Positions 53,917 to 62,741 of a stretch of DNA of 64,000 bases are shown here, in pieces. Each line of letters starts with the position of its first letter. The first letter of the stretch is position 1. The stretch comes from an uncultured Lachnospiraceae bacterium (lineage in GTDB: Bacteria > Bacillota > Clostridia > Lachnospirales > Lachnospiraceae). The DNA is taken from positions 1 to 64,000 of the forward strand of contig CADBPM010000110.1 of assembly GCA_902796595.1 (NCBI GenBank). Reading direction: 5' to 3'. A program made the translations under genes and the position numbers. The notes under the pieces are model-generated. The model saw only the letters and a program-made list of their open reading frames with translations, was not told where the DNA came from and searched no databases.

Positions 53917-54768
53917 ATGGCAGATTTAAGATTTGAATTTACAGATGCAATCCGTGATCTTGTAGAACAGGCAGCTATCAATGGAAATAAGCTTAATGTT
54001 TCGGATGTTGATGATTATTTCTATGATATGAACATGACAAAAGACCATCTTTCGCATATATATGCCTATCTTTTGGCATCCGGGATCAAAATTGATGGTC
54101 TTCTTGAAACGGATGATATCTTAAAAGAGAAGATTGCATTTATGGATGCGGCAAAAGACCAGCTCGAAGCGGCAGCTTTCAACGGGATAAAAGATGGTGC
54201 CCGTGACAGGAAAGAGGAGAGAGCAAAGAGTGAAGCCGGTGATGATACTAAGATTGTAAAACTTTTTAGAGAAGAGCTTGGAGCTATAAAGAAACTTTCT
54301 CCTTCAGAAGAAAGAAGGATGATCGATAATATTGTTGCAAATGAAGGGGATGTGGCTTTAAGAAATTCTTATATAGAAAGAAAACTGCATGATGTTGTAA
54401 GGATAGCAGAAGAATACAATGTATACGGCGAGTATCTTGAGGAACTTATTGAAGAGGGAAATGTAGGACTTACTCTTGCTGTCATGGAAACAGAAGAATT
54501 AAAAGTTGCAGAAGACCCTGTAGCTTTTATTGAAAGTAAGATTGCAGATGCGATGCAGGAGTATATTGATAACGAGCTTACCAGTGAAGATCAGGGAAAT
54601 GCCATGGCTGCAAAGGTTAATTTTATTTCTGATGCGGCAAAAAAGTGGAAAGAAGAAAATGGAGATTCACCAAGTCTTGAACAGCTGGCAGGCTATACCA
54701 ACTTGACAGTTGATGAATTAACTGATATTATAAACTTAGCTTCTGATAAACTAAAGACTGATAAGTGA
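53917..54768 (+). CDS. Degenerate sigma-70-like protein without region 4
   Basis: 283 residues. Residues about 6-55 read like sigma region 1.1 (NGNKLNVSDVDDYF and HIYAYLLASGIKI). Residues about 108-180 follow region 1.2 to 2.2 of RpoD: VKLFREELGAIKKLSPSEERR, then EYLEELIEEGNVGLTLAV. The region 2.3-2.4 aromatic and basic residues that melt and read the -10 box are not present. A region 3-like helix pair (about 245-275: PSLEQLAGYTNLTVDEL) ends the protein; region 4 is absent. It may bind core RNA polymerase without directing a promoter. It is a single gene between leuS and purB. Confidence 0.65.
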   Translation: MADLRFEFTDAIRDLVEQAAINGNKLNVSDVDDYFYDMNMTKDHLSHIYAYLLASGIKIDGLLETDDILKEKIAFMDAAKDQLEAAAFNGIKDGARDRKEERAKSEAGDDTKIVKLFREELGAIKKLSPSEERRMIDNIVANEGDVALRNSYIERKLHDVVRIAEEYNVYGEYLEELIEEGNVGLTLAVMETEELKVAEDPVAFIESKIADAMQEYIDNELTSEDQGNAMAAKVNFISDAAKKWKEENGDSPSLEQLAGYTNLTVDELTDIINLASDKLKTDK

Positions 54769-54879
54769 TACTTATAAGTAATGCTTATAAGGTTGTTTCA
54801 AGTCACTGAATTGTGTCATGTCTTATGATGCGAGGATAAATGCGTTTCAGCCAATCAAGCAGAGGCGAAGGAGATAATT

Positions 54880-56316
54880 ATGTCAGATACAGATCGTTAC
54901 ATCAGCCCTTTAGGTGAGCGTTATGCCAGCCGTGAAATGCAGTTCATTTTTTCTGAGGACAAGAAGTTCCGTACATGGAGAAGACTTTGGATCGCCCTTG
55001 CGGAGAGTGAAAAAGAACTCGGACTTAATATTACAGATGAGCAGATAGAAGAGCTTAAAGCTCATAAAGATGATGTCAATTATGAGGATGCAAGAGAGAG
55101 AGAGAAGAAAGTCCGCCATGATGTTATGAGTCATGTGTACGCATACGGACTTCAGTGCCCTAATGCCAAGGGTATCATTCATCTTGGTGCAACCAGCTGT
55201 TATGTAGGAGACAATACCGATATCATAATCATGACAGATGGTCTTAAACTTATAAGAAAGAAACTTCTTAATGTAATGAATGAGCTTGCAAAGTTTGCAG
55301 ATGCCAATAAGAATCTTCCAACGCTTGCATTTACTCATTTTCAGCCGGCTCAACCTACTACAGTAGGAAAGAGAGCGGCTCTCTGGCTTCAGGATCTTTA
55401 CCTTGATTATCAGGATGTTACTTATATTCTTGATAATATGAAGCTTTTGGGCAGCAAGGGAACTACAGGAACTCAGGCAAGCTTTATGGAGCTTTTTGAT
55501 GGTGATGAGGAGAAAGTAAAGAAAGTAGATGAACTTATTGCCGAAAAGATGGGATTTTCAGGCTGTCTTCCTGTTTCGGGTCAGACTTATACAAGAAAGA
55601 TAGATACAAGAGTAGTCAATGTTCTTGCAGGAATAGCTGCCAGTGCTACCAAATTTTCAAATGATATCCGTCTTCTTCAGCATCTTAAGGAAATAGAAGA
55701 GCCATTTGAAAAAAATCAGATTGGATCTTCTGCTATGGCATACAAGAGAAATCCTATGAGATCCGAGCGCATAGCTTCGCTTGCGAGATATGTGATGGTG
55801 GATGCACTGAATCCGGCAATTACCAGTGCCACACAGTGGTTTGAAAGAACTCTTGATGATTCTGCAAACAAGAGACTTTCTGTACCGGAGGCTTTTCTTG
55901 CTGTAGATGGCATACTTGACCTTTATCTTAATGTTGTTGATGGCCTTGTTATTTATCCAAAGGTTATTGAAAAGCGTCTTATGTCAGAGCTTCCATTTAT
56001 GGCTACAGAAAATATCATGATGGATGCTGTTAAGCGTGGCGGTGACAGACAGGAACTTCATGAGAAGATAAGAGTGCTTTCAATGGAAGCAGGTAAAAAT
56101 GTGAAGGAAAAGGGTCTTGAAAATAATCTTCTTGAACTTATAGCGGCTGAACCTGCATTTGGTGTTACCTTTGAGGAATTAAAAGAGCACATGGATCCTC
56201 ATAAATATACCGGCAGAGCGGCAAGTCAGGTTACAGATTTTCTTAATGAGGATATCTTACCTTTACTTGAAGCCAATAAAGAGGAACTTGGTCTTTCGGC
56301 TGAGATAAATGTATAA
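54880..56316 (+). CDS. purB: Adenylosuccinate lyase
   Basis: Cleaves SAICAR and adenylosuccinate to release fumarate, acting twice in purine synthesis. The fumarase-superfamily signature is present as GSSAMAYKRNPM. The HLGATSCYVGDN segment and FTHFQPAQPTT with its histidines are also seen. 478 residues is the longer, eukaryote-like form. GAAGGAG precedes ATG 54880. It ends in a strong terminator shared with the convergent GGDEF gene. Confidence 0.95.
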   Translation: MSDTDRYISPLGERYASREMQFIFSEDKKFRTWRRLWIALAESEKELGLNITDEQIEELKAHKDDVNYEDAREREKKVRHDVMSHVYAYGLQCPNAKGIIHLGATSCYVGDNTDIIIMTDGLKLIRKKLLNVMNELAKFADANKNLPTLAFTHFQPAQPTTVGKRAALWLQDLYLDYQDVTYILDNMKLLGSKGTTGTQASFMELFDGDEEKVKKVDELIAEKMGFSGCLPVSGQTYTRKIDTRVVNVLAGIAASATKFSNDIRLLQHLKEIEEPFEKNQIGSSAMAYKRNPMRSERIASLARYVMVDALNPAITSATQWFERTLDDSANKRLSVPEAFLAVDGILDLYLNVVDGLVIYPKVIEKRLMSELPFMATENIMMDAVKRGGDRQELHEKIRVLSMEAGKNVKEKGLENNLLELIAAEPAFGVTFEELKEHMDPHKYTGRAASQVTDFLNEDILPLLEANKEELGLSAEINV

Positions 56317-56324
56317 ACAAAGAA

Positions 56325-56358
56325 ATGAGATAGCACGATGTGCTATCTCATTTTTTTA
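56325..56358. terminator. Terminator between purB and the convergent GGDEF gene
   Basis: ATGAGATAGCAC (56325-56336) pairs perfectly with GTGCTATCTCAT (56340-56351), loop GAT, followed by TTTTTTT. The stop codon of the minus-strand gene lies within the right arm. Confidence 0.9.
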
Positions 56359-57883
56359 ATGTAAGGAATATATTTTGCTTGCCGGATTCTTCGGGAGCTA
56401 TTTCGTCATAAGAATATTCGTCAATAACGTATCCGTCTTTACCCTTTCTCTTGTTTCTGTATAAATTGACATCTGCATCGCGCAAGAGGTCCCATGACCT
56501 TATATCCCCGTCCGGAACCAGATATGAAATACCCTGTGATATGGTAATTGTCTTTTGGTTTGGCGAACCGGTATGAGGAATACAAAGATCCTTGACAGCA
56601 TCCTGCAGCTTTTTAGCAAATTCCTCTATCTCAGTCACACTCATATCTGTAAGCAATACGATAAATTCATCACCGCCGTATCTTGCGGGATAAATATTGA
56701 CACTTGAAAAGGATTTGAGACAAGTAGCAATTTTAGTGAGGCATGTATTGCCCTTTAAATGACCGTAAGTATCGTTGTAGCTTTTAAAATTGTCAAGATC
56801 GAAGAAATCAACTCCAATGAGCTTTTTGTTTTTGTAGGCATAATTAAATTTTTCTTCAAAAGTAGCATTAAAACCGAATCTGTTTGCTATACCTGTAAGC
56901 TCATCGGTACTTGCCTTTACTTTAAGACGTTCATTTTCAAGTATGAGTTCGCCCTGCTTGTGCTTTATATTTTCAAAAGAAAGGCGGAAATCAAGGGCTG
57001 CAAGTTCATTTGCTCTGTTAGTTTCCAGCGCAAGCTGCTCATATTCATATAAACGCTTTAATGCAGGGTAGAGATTATCTATATCATTTATTTCATTGTA
57101 ATATCTGCACAGAATCTTGGTAAGAAAAAGGTTCTGAGAATCGATATTCATAGGCTCTATAATTTCTTTGAAGATATCGTAAGCGCGGATAAAATCCTCA
57201 TATCTTCCAGTGACAAGAAGAAAACGCAAAAAGGACTGAAAATCATCACTGGAAAGCAGTGGGGCGGTGCAATTGCTGATATAGTCTATTTCGTAATCTA
57301 TATATTGCTTTGCCTTCTCCATATCTTTTACTTTATCGTAGTATTTTGCAAGAAAAAGATAGGTTGAAGCATTGACAAAATCATTTTTATGAGGTAGTGA
57401 AGACAGCTCGTTTGCAATCGGCGCAGCTTCATCTAAATTTCCGGTTTCAATCAAACATGAACCAAGAGAAGACTTATCGAGAATAAGTATCTGTCTTGTT
57501 TCTGCATCATCTATATCAGTAAGGAGTTCTATGCTTTGCCTGAAAAAATCTTCTGCAGTGGCATATCCTTCTGTATTGACAAGGAGAGAACCGATATTTG
57601 AAAAAAGTTTACCCTCATATATCGGCATGTTGTAACGTCTGCTTGCCTCAATCCCGTCGGAAAGATGGTCGAGCGCCAGAGGGTAATTGCCCTTTATTGT
57701 GAAGAGACTCCCAAGTATGGTGTATATCATAACTGAAAGATACTCTGCATCATCTTCTAATCGGCATAGTAGCTGTTTGAAATCATTTATACTCTGTTCG
57801 ATAGCCCCTTCAGTTGCCTGTACTTTTAATCGTTCGATGATTTTACAGGCTTCTTTGGAGTTGTAAAGCTTTTCTTCGAGCAA
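56348..57883 (-). CDS. TPR-GGDEF diguanylate cyclase (second of pair)
   Basis: 511 residues. Residues about 1-330 are TPR-like helix pairs; residues about 340-490 form a GGDEF domain. The active-site loop reads RYGGDEFIVLL, and DELTGIANR precedes it as expected. An RxxD inhibitory site five residues upstream is missing (the place reads around SVNI). No membrane segment or signal peptide is present. I use TTG 57883 with AGGGGAGG 6 bases upstream; it overlaps the preceding gene by 58 bases. It probably makes c-di-GMP in response to a protein partner bound by the TPR array. Confidence 0.85.
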   Translation of the reverse strand: MLEEKLYNSKEACKIIERLKVQATEGAIEQSINDFKQLLCRLEDDAEYLSVMIYTILGSLFTIKGNYPLALDHLSDGIEASRRYNMPIYEGKLFSNIGSLLVNTEGYATAEDFFRQSIELLTDIDDAETRQILILDKSSLGSCLIETGNLDEAAPIANELSSLPHKNDFVNASTYLFLAKYYDKVKDMEKAKQYIDYEIDYISNCTAPLLSSDDFQSFLRFLLVTGRYEDFIRAYDIFKEIIEPMNIDSQNLFLTKILCRYYNEINDIDNLYPALKRLYEYEQLALETNRANELAALDFRLSFENIKHKQGELILENERLKVKASTDELTGIANRFGFNATFEEKFNYAYKNKKLIGVDFFDLDNFKSYNDTYGHLKGNTCLTKIATCLKSFSSVNIYPARYGGDEFIVLLTDMSVTEIEEFAKKLQDAVKDLCIPHTGSPNQKTITISQGISYLVPDGDIRSWDLLRDADVNLYRNKRKGKDGYVIDEYSYDEIAPEESGKQNIFLTLKK

Positions 57884-59586
57884 CGAAGGCCTCCCCTCTT
57901 TATAAGCTTATCAGTGGTCAGTTCAAAATAGGCTGACACCATTTCTATATTTCCTCTGCAGATTTCCTTCACGTCATAGAGAGACTGGTCTGCAGCATAA
58001 AGGTAATCCCATGACCGGTTGCGCGGCTCAGGTATTGAATTTCTGACTCCCTGTGATACCGAAAGAGTACCTGAACTTGTGGCGTAGTGAGTTATGCCAC
58101 AGCTTCTTACAGCTGTACGCAACTTTTCACAGACAGATAATATTTCAGAATCTGACATATCCACAAACAACATTATAAATTCATCGCCGCCATAGCGCCC
58201 GCAGAATATTTTTTCACTGCTGAAGGAATTCATAGCTGCTGCAACCGCCTTGAGAGCGGAATCACCATTCTGATGACCATACCTGTCATTGAATTGCTTG
58301 AAATAGTCTACATCAATTATAGAAAGTCCAAGATTCAATTTCTTCTCATAGCAATATTCTATCTTCAATTCAAGAATGTCCTGCATTTTAGAATAGTTGT
58401 ATAAGCCGGTTAATGAGTCAGTCTCTGATTCAATAGTCAGAGCGTCAATTGATTCCTTTATTCTTTTGCTGTTGTTTGACAGCAGATTCATGCGTATACG
58501 GTATTTTACAGCATACTGGTTTAAAAGCCTTAAGGTAGAATCTCTTGTTTGTATATATTTGTAGTAATCAAACAGGGCTGAATCATATTCATTGGTGAGC
58601 CCGTTTTTCTGATAGTACATAAGCTTAAAAGGCATAACAGGAAGCATGGCTGATGAAATGATATCCTTTGCAAGAGTAGTCTCACAATATTCTATCAGAT
58701 GGATCATTTCATCATATTCATCGATTGCCATCAGTATTGCACAGAGTTCAGGCATGTAATCTATCAGGTGATAGGAAACGCGTGAAGAAAGTATTGTTTT
58801 TGTAAAGCTTTCAAGTGCAGGACGAAAAGCCGGATCTCTGGTTCTCTGAAGGTAGGTCAGTGTAACAAATTGAAGATTCAAAGAAGCTATCGAATAGGTG
58901 GACTTTTCTTCAAATTTCCTTGCTGCTAAAATTAAAGAATAAGCATCGCTAGGCTTGTTCTGATTTATAAGACAGTTAGCCTTTGAAGAAAGGATCCTCG
59001 CTCTGAATGCCCCGTCTGATATAAGTGAACCTTCCTGATCCGCAAGATCTGCTGTACAGAGGTCAAGGTTTTTTAAGGAAAGGTCGTAAAGAGACTCTGC
59101 CTTTTTGTATGCGCCAAGCCTTGCATACATATCACCGGTACTTTCATAAATATGAGAAAGAGTTGCCATAAGACCATGTTTTAAGCAAAGCTCAGATGCT
59201 TCTACAGCATTTTCAACTGCAAGACTGAGACTGCCCTGAACGCTTGATATGTTGGCAAAGTGTTCGAGCGTTGTGGCTAAGAGGCGATATAGGTTATTTT
59301 CTTTTAGAAGCCTGACTGTTTCATAGTGCATATCAATAAGCGAAGAGACCTTTCCCTTCGCAAAGTAGCACTCCTCAAGATAGCACATTGCATGTGCAAG
59401 CAGTTCAGAATCCCCGTTTTTTTCAGCTATGGCTTTTTCCTTAAGACATAGCTCTTCACAGCGGGAATTGATAGAATTATATTCCGAGACGGGCAGTCCT
59501 TTGTAATAGATCGCACGTCGACTGTTTTCTATTTCTTTCATCAATGTCTTTACATTGATATCGCAATTTTCACTACTGGTCATCAT
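57826..59586 (-). CDS. TPR-GGDEF diguanylate cyclase (first of pair)
   Basis: 586 residues. A TPR-like N-terminal region (about 1-400) precedes a GGDEF domain (about 410-560). The loop RYGGDEFIMLF is intact and DSLTGLYNY marks the beginning of the domain. No RxxD I-site is seen (the place reads around SSEK), so feedback inhibition is not expected. The protein is soluble and shares domain order with its downstream neighbour, so the pair looks like a tandem duplication that has diverged. ATG 59586 lies behind a promoter at 59708. Confidence 0.85.
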   Translation of the reverse strand: MMTSSENCDINVKTLMKEIENSRRAIYYKGLPVSEYNSINSRCEELCLKEKAIAEKNGDSELLAHAMCYLEECYFAKGKVSSLIDMHYETVRLLKENNLYRLLATTLEHFANISSVQGSLSLAVENAVEASELCLKHGLMATLSHIYESTGDMYARLGAYKKAESLYDLSLKNLDLCTADLADQEGSLISDGAFRARILSSKANCLINQNKPSDAYSLILAARKFEEKSTYSIASLNLQFVTLTYLQRTRDPAFRPALESFTKTILSSRVSYHLIDYMPELCAILMAIDEYDEMIHLIEYCETTLAKDIISSAMLPVMPFKLMYYQKNGLTNEYDSALFDYYKYIQTRDSTLRLLNQYAVKYRIRMNLLSNNSKRIKESIDALTIESETDSLTGLYNYSKMQDILELKIEYCYEKKLNLGLSIIDVDYFKQFNDRYGHQNGDSALKAVAAAMNSFSSEKIFCGRYGGDEFIMLFVDMSDSEILSVCEKLRTAVRSCGITHYATSSGTLSVSQGVRNSIPEPRNRSWDYLYAADQSLYDVKEICRGNIEMVSAYFELTTDKLIKRGGLRCSKKSFTTPKKPVKSSND

Positions 59587-59707
59587 GATGATTTAATATA
59601 AGAATATATTCCTTCTGGTTATACCAAAAAAAGAAAAGATAAAACCTATTTTGCTTTTTCTTTGAAAACAGGGCATTTCAACCATGTGTTCAAAATGCTT
59701 TTTATTT

Positions 59708-59736
59708 ATTATATAGTAAAAATAACGTATTATCAA
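59708..59736 (-). promoter_or_regulatory. Promoter of the GGDEF pair
   Basis: Minus strand: TTGATA (59736-59731), 17 bases, TATAAT (59713-59708). It lies about 120 bases before the start codon at 59586. Confidence 0.65.
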
Positions 59737-59769
59737 TAGTAAAAAGTCAAATTTGTAATTACTCTTATG

Positions 59770-59798
59770 TTGAAAAATTATCCTCATTGGGATATTAT
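59770..59798 (+). promoter_or_regulatory. Promoter of leuB
   Basis: TTGAAA (59770-59775), 17 bases, TATTAT (59793-59798). It overlaps upstream in-frame codons of the leuB frame, which supports the later start at 59830. No leucine T-box is visible. Confidence 0.65.
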
Positions 59799-59829
59799 TG
59801 GACAAAAGAAAAAGAGACAGGAGGTTATT

Positions 59830-60915
59830 ATGGGAAAATATAATATAACACTTATTCCTGGAGATGGAATCGGACCTGAAATAGTAGGGGAGGCTGTTAA
59901 GATACTTGACGCAGTTTCGGCGAAATATTCGGTCGGTTTCAATTATACAAAGATCCTTATGGGCGGGTGCTCTATAGATGAATATGGAGTTCCGCTTACG
60001 GATGAGGCACTTGAAACAGCAAAAAAATCTGATGCGGTACTGCTTGGTGCGGTAGGTGGAAATACAGATACATCACCATGGTACAGGCTTCCGCCTGAAA
60101 GGCGCCCTGAAGCAGGGCTTTTGGCAATCAGAAAGGGGTTAGGCCTTTATGCCAATCTTCGTCCGGCACTTCTTTTTGACGAACTGAGAGCCTCATGCCC
60201 TCTCAAGGAGTCTGTAGGAGAGAAGGGTTTTGACTTTGTAATAATGCGCGAGCTTACGGGCGGGCTTTATTTTGGCGACAGATATACTGTTGTTGAAAAT
60301 GGCAAACGCAAGGCGGTAGATACACTTACATATACAGAGGATGAAATAAGAAGGATCGCAGTAAGAGCCTTTGAAATTGCAAGGAAGAGGAGAGGGAAGG
60401 TTACAAGTGTAGACAAGGCTAATGTCCTTGATTCTTCAAGACTCTGGAGAGCAGTTACAGCCGAAGTGGCAAAGGATTACCCTGACGTAGAGCTTTCAAA
60501 CATGCTTGTTGACAACTGCGCTATGCAGATAGTAAAAGATCCGGCTCAGTTTGATGTCATTTTAACCGAAAATATGTTTGGAGATATTCTTTCGGATGAG
60601 GCAAGTATGGTCACAGGTTCACTTGGAATGCTGTCAAGTGCCAGTCTTGGAGCGGGAAAATTCGGTCTTTATGAACCAAGTCATGGTTCTGCGCCTGATA
60701 TAGCCGGAAAGAACGAAGCAAACCCGATTGCAACTATTATGTCTGCTGCTATGCTTCTTCGTTATAGCTTTGATATGAATGATGCGGCTGATGATATAGA
60801 AAACGCTGTAAAGAAGGTACTTAAATCCGGTTACAGGACGGGGGATATATATTCAGATGGAACTAAGAAGTGCACCTGTACAGAGATGGGAGATCTTATA
60901 AAGGAAAATCTTTAA
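59830..60915 (+). CDS. leuB: 3-isopropylmalate dehydrogenase
   Basis: Oxidises and decarboxylates 3-isopropylmalate in leucine synthesis, NAD-dependent. 361 residues. The start [13 protein letters not shown], the substrate-binding [15 protein letters not shown] and the [11 protein letters not shown] region are typical. The late [14 protein letters not shown] binds NAD. ATG 59830 has GACAGGAGG upstream. ilvD follows 136 bases later with its own promoter. leuA, leuC and leuD are not in the window. Confidence 0.95.
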   Translation: MGKYNITLIPGDGIGPEIVGEAVKILDAVSAKYSVGFNYTKILMGGCSIDEYGVPLTDEALETAKKSDAVLLGAVGGNTDTSPWYRLPPERRPEAGLLAIRKGLGLYANLRPALLFDELRASCPLKESVGEKGFDFVIMRELTGGLYFGDRYTVVENGKRKAVDTLTYTEDEIRRIAVRAFEIARKRRGKVTSVDKANVLDSSRLWRAVTAEVAKDYPDVELSNMLVDNCAMQIVKDPAQFDVILTENMFGDILSDEASMVTGSLGMLSSASLGAGKFGLYEPSHGSAPDIAGKNEANPIATIMSAAMLLRYSFDMNDAADDIENAVKKVLKSGYRTGDIYSDGTKKCTCTEMGDLIKENL

Positions 60916-60934
60916 AGGATAACGTAAAAGAATA

Positions 60935-60962
60935 TTAACTTTTGTTGCGAATGTGTTATAAT
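60935..60962 (+). promoter_or_regulatory. Putative promoter of ilvD
   Basis: TTAACT (60935-60940), 16 bases, TATAAT (60957-60962). The leader of about 85 bases carries the dispersed hairpin repeat copy 2. Confidence 0.55.
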
Positions 60963-60985
60963 ACTTAAAGCAGTTAAATTATTAT

Positions 60986-61042
60986 GCTCTCGCGATGGTC
61001 GGCAGAGTGTATTACCGGACTCTGTCCGATAATACAATATAA
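60986..61042 (+). repeat. Dispersed hairpin repeat, copy 2 (ilvD leader)
   Basis: Related to 34817-34872. TATTACCGGAC (61010-61020) pairs with GTCCGATAATA (61024-61034), one mismatch, loop TCT. It ends 6 bases before the ilvD ribosome binding site, so it lies within the presumed mRNA. Confidence 0.6.
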
Positions 61043-61051
61043 GGAGAATTT

Positions 61052-62725
61052 ATGAAAAGTGATAATGTGAAAAAGGGTATGCAGCAGGCTCCTTCACGAA
61101 GCCTGTTTCATGCACTTGGATTTACTAAAGAAGAAATGGAAAAACCTCTTGTAGGAATTGTTAGTTCTTACAATGAGATAGTTCCGGGACATATGAATAT
61201 AGATAAGATCGTAAATGCGGTAAAGCAGGGAGTCTCTGAGGCAGGCGGCGTTCCGGTCGTTTTTCCGGCAATTGCAGTATGCGATGGCATTGCAATGGGA
61301 CATATCGGTATGAAATATTCTCTTGTTTCAAGAGATCTTATCTGTGATTCTACAGAGGCAATGGCTATAGCACATCAATTTGATGCTCTTGTCTGTGTAC
61401 CGAATTGTGATAAAAATGTGCCGGGCCTTCTTATGGCAGCAGCGAGACTTAATATCCCTACTGTATTTGTATCCGGCGGACCAATGCTTGCAGGTCATGT
61501 AGGGGGAAGGAAAAGAAGTCTTTCATCCATGTTTGAGGCAGTTGGCTCGTATGCTGCAGGGACAATGACAGAAGAAGATGTTGATGAATATGTAAATAAA
61601 GTTTGTCCTACATGTGGTTCCTGCTCTGGTATGTATACGGCAAATTCCATGAACTGTCTGACAGAAGCGATAGGAATGGGACTTAGAGGAAACGGAACCA
61701 TACCTGCTGTATATTCTGACAGACTTATTCTTGCAAAGCATGCGGGAATGGCAGTAATGGACATGCTTGAAAAGAATATAAGACCAAGGGATATTATGAC
61801 TAAAGAGGCATTTGTAAATGCACTTACAGTCGATATGGCACTCGGATGCTCCACAAATACTATGCTTCATCTTCCGGCAATCGCAAATGAAGCAGGTATC
61901 GAGCTTGATATGGAAATGGCGAATGCTATAAGTGATAAGACACCTAATCTCTGCCATCTTGCACCTGCAGGTCCTGCCTATATAGAGGAGCTGAATGAAG
62001 CCGGCGGCATTTATGCGGTCATGAACGAACTTTCGAAAAAGGGGCTTCTCAATCTTTCCTGCATGACTGTTACAGGCAAGACGGTGGGAGAAAATATCAA
62101 GAATGTGCATAATCTTAATCCTGAGATCATAAGACCTGTAGATGATCCATATATGCCAAATGGAGGTATTGCGGTTCTTAAAGGCAACCTTGCTCCTGAT
62201 ACAGGTATAGTCAAGAGAAGTGCAGTGGCTCCTGAAATGCTTAAGCACAGCGGTCCTGCAAGAGTATTTGACTGTGAAGAGGATGCGATTGCTGCTATTG
62301 AGGGCGGAAAGATAAAGGCTGGAGATGTTGTTGTTATCCGCTATGAGGGACCGAAGGGTGGTCCTGGTATGAGAGAAATGCTCAATCCTACATCTGCAAT
62401 AATGGGAATGGGGCTTGGTTCGACAGTTGCACTTATTACAGATGGACGCTTTTCCGGTGCAAGCCGCGGCGCAGCCATAGGACATGTTTCTCCGGAGGCG
62501 GCAGTCGGCGGACCTATCGCACTTGTACATGAAGGGGATATCATTGATATTGATATAAATAATAATGCTCTTAATCTGAGAGTTTCTGATGAGGAACTTG
62601 CAGCAAGAAGGAAGGAATGGAAACCAAGAACTCCTTCAGTGACAACAGGTTATCTTGCCAGATATGCAGCAATGGTTACAAGCGGAAATAAGGGAGCAAT
62701 CTTAAAAATTCCCGAAAATGATTAA
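61052..62725 (+). CDS. ilvD: Dihydroxy-acid dehydratase
   Basis: Dehydrates dihydroxy-isovalerate and -methylvalerate in valine, isoleucine and leucine synthesis. 557 residues. The iron-sulfur ligands are in CDKNVPG and [35 protein letters not shown] is the family signature near the C-terminus. AAGGAG lies before ATG 61052. ilvB begins 16 bases after the stop, so both are one transcript. Confidence 0.96.
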   Translation: MKSDNVKKGMQQAPSRSLFHALGFTKEEMEKPLVGIVSSYNEIVPGHMNIDKIVNAVKQGVSEAGGVPVVFPAIAVCDGIAMGHIGMKYSLVSRDLICDSTEAMAIAHQFDALVCVPNCDKNVPGLLMAAARLNIPTVFVSGGPMLAGHVGGRKRSLSSMFEAVGSYAAGTMTEEDVDEYVNKVCPTCGSCSGMYTANSMNCLTEAIGMGLRGNGTIPAVYSDRLILAKHAGMAVMDMLEKNIRPRDIMTKEAFVNALTVDMALGCSTNTMLHLPAIANEAGIELDMEMANAISDKTPNLCHLAPAGPAYIEELNEAGGIYAVMNELSKKGLLNLSCMTVTGKTVGENIKNVHNLNPEIIRPVDDPYMPNGGIAVLKGNLAPDTGIVKRSAVAPEMLKHSGPARVFDCEEDAIAAIEGGKIKAGDVVVIRYEGPKGGPGMREMLNPTSAIMGMGLGSTVALITDGRFSGASRGAAIGHVSPEAAVGGPIALVHEGDIIDIDINNNALNLRVSDEELAARRKEWKPRTPSVTTGYLARYAAMVTSGNKGAILKIPEND

Positions 62726-62741
62726 AAAGAGAGGGCTTGAT

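Noticed and set aside
61523-62530. 335-codon minus-strand open frame inside ilvD
   Set aside because: It is fully antisense to ilvD, and the translation is Cys/His/Arg-rich without domain features, as expected of a shadow frame.
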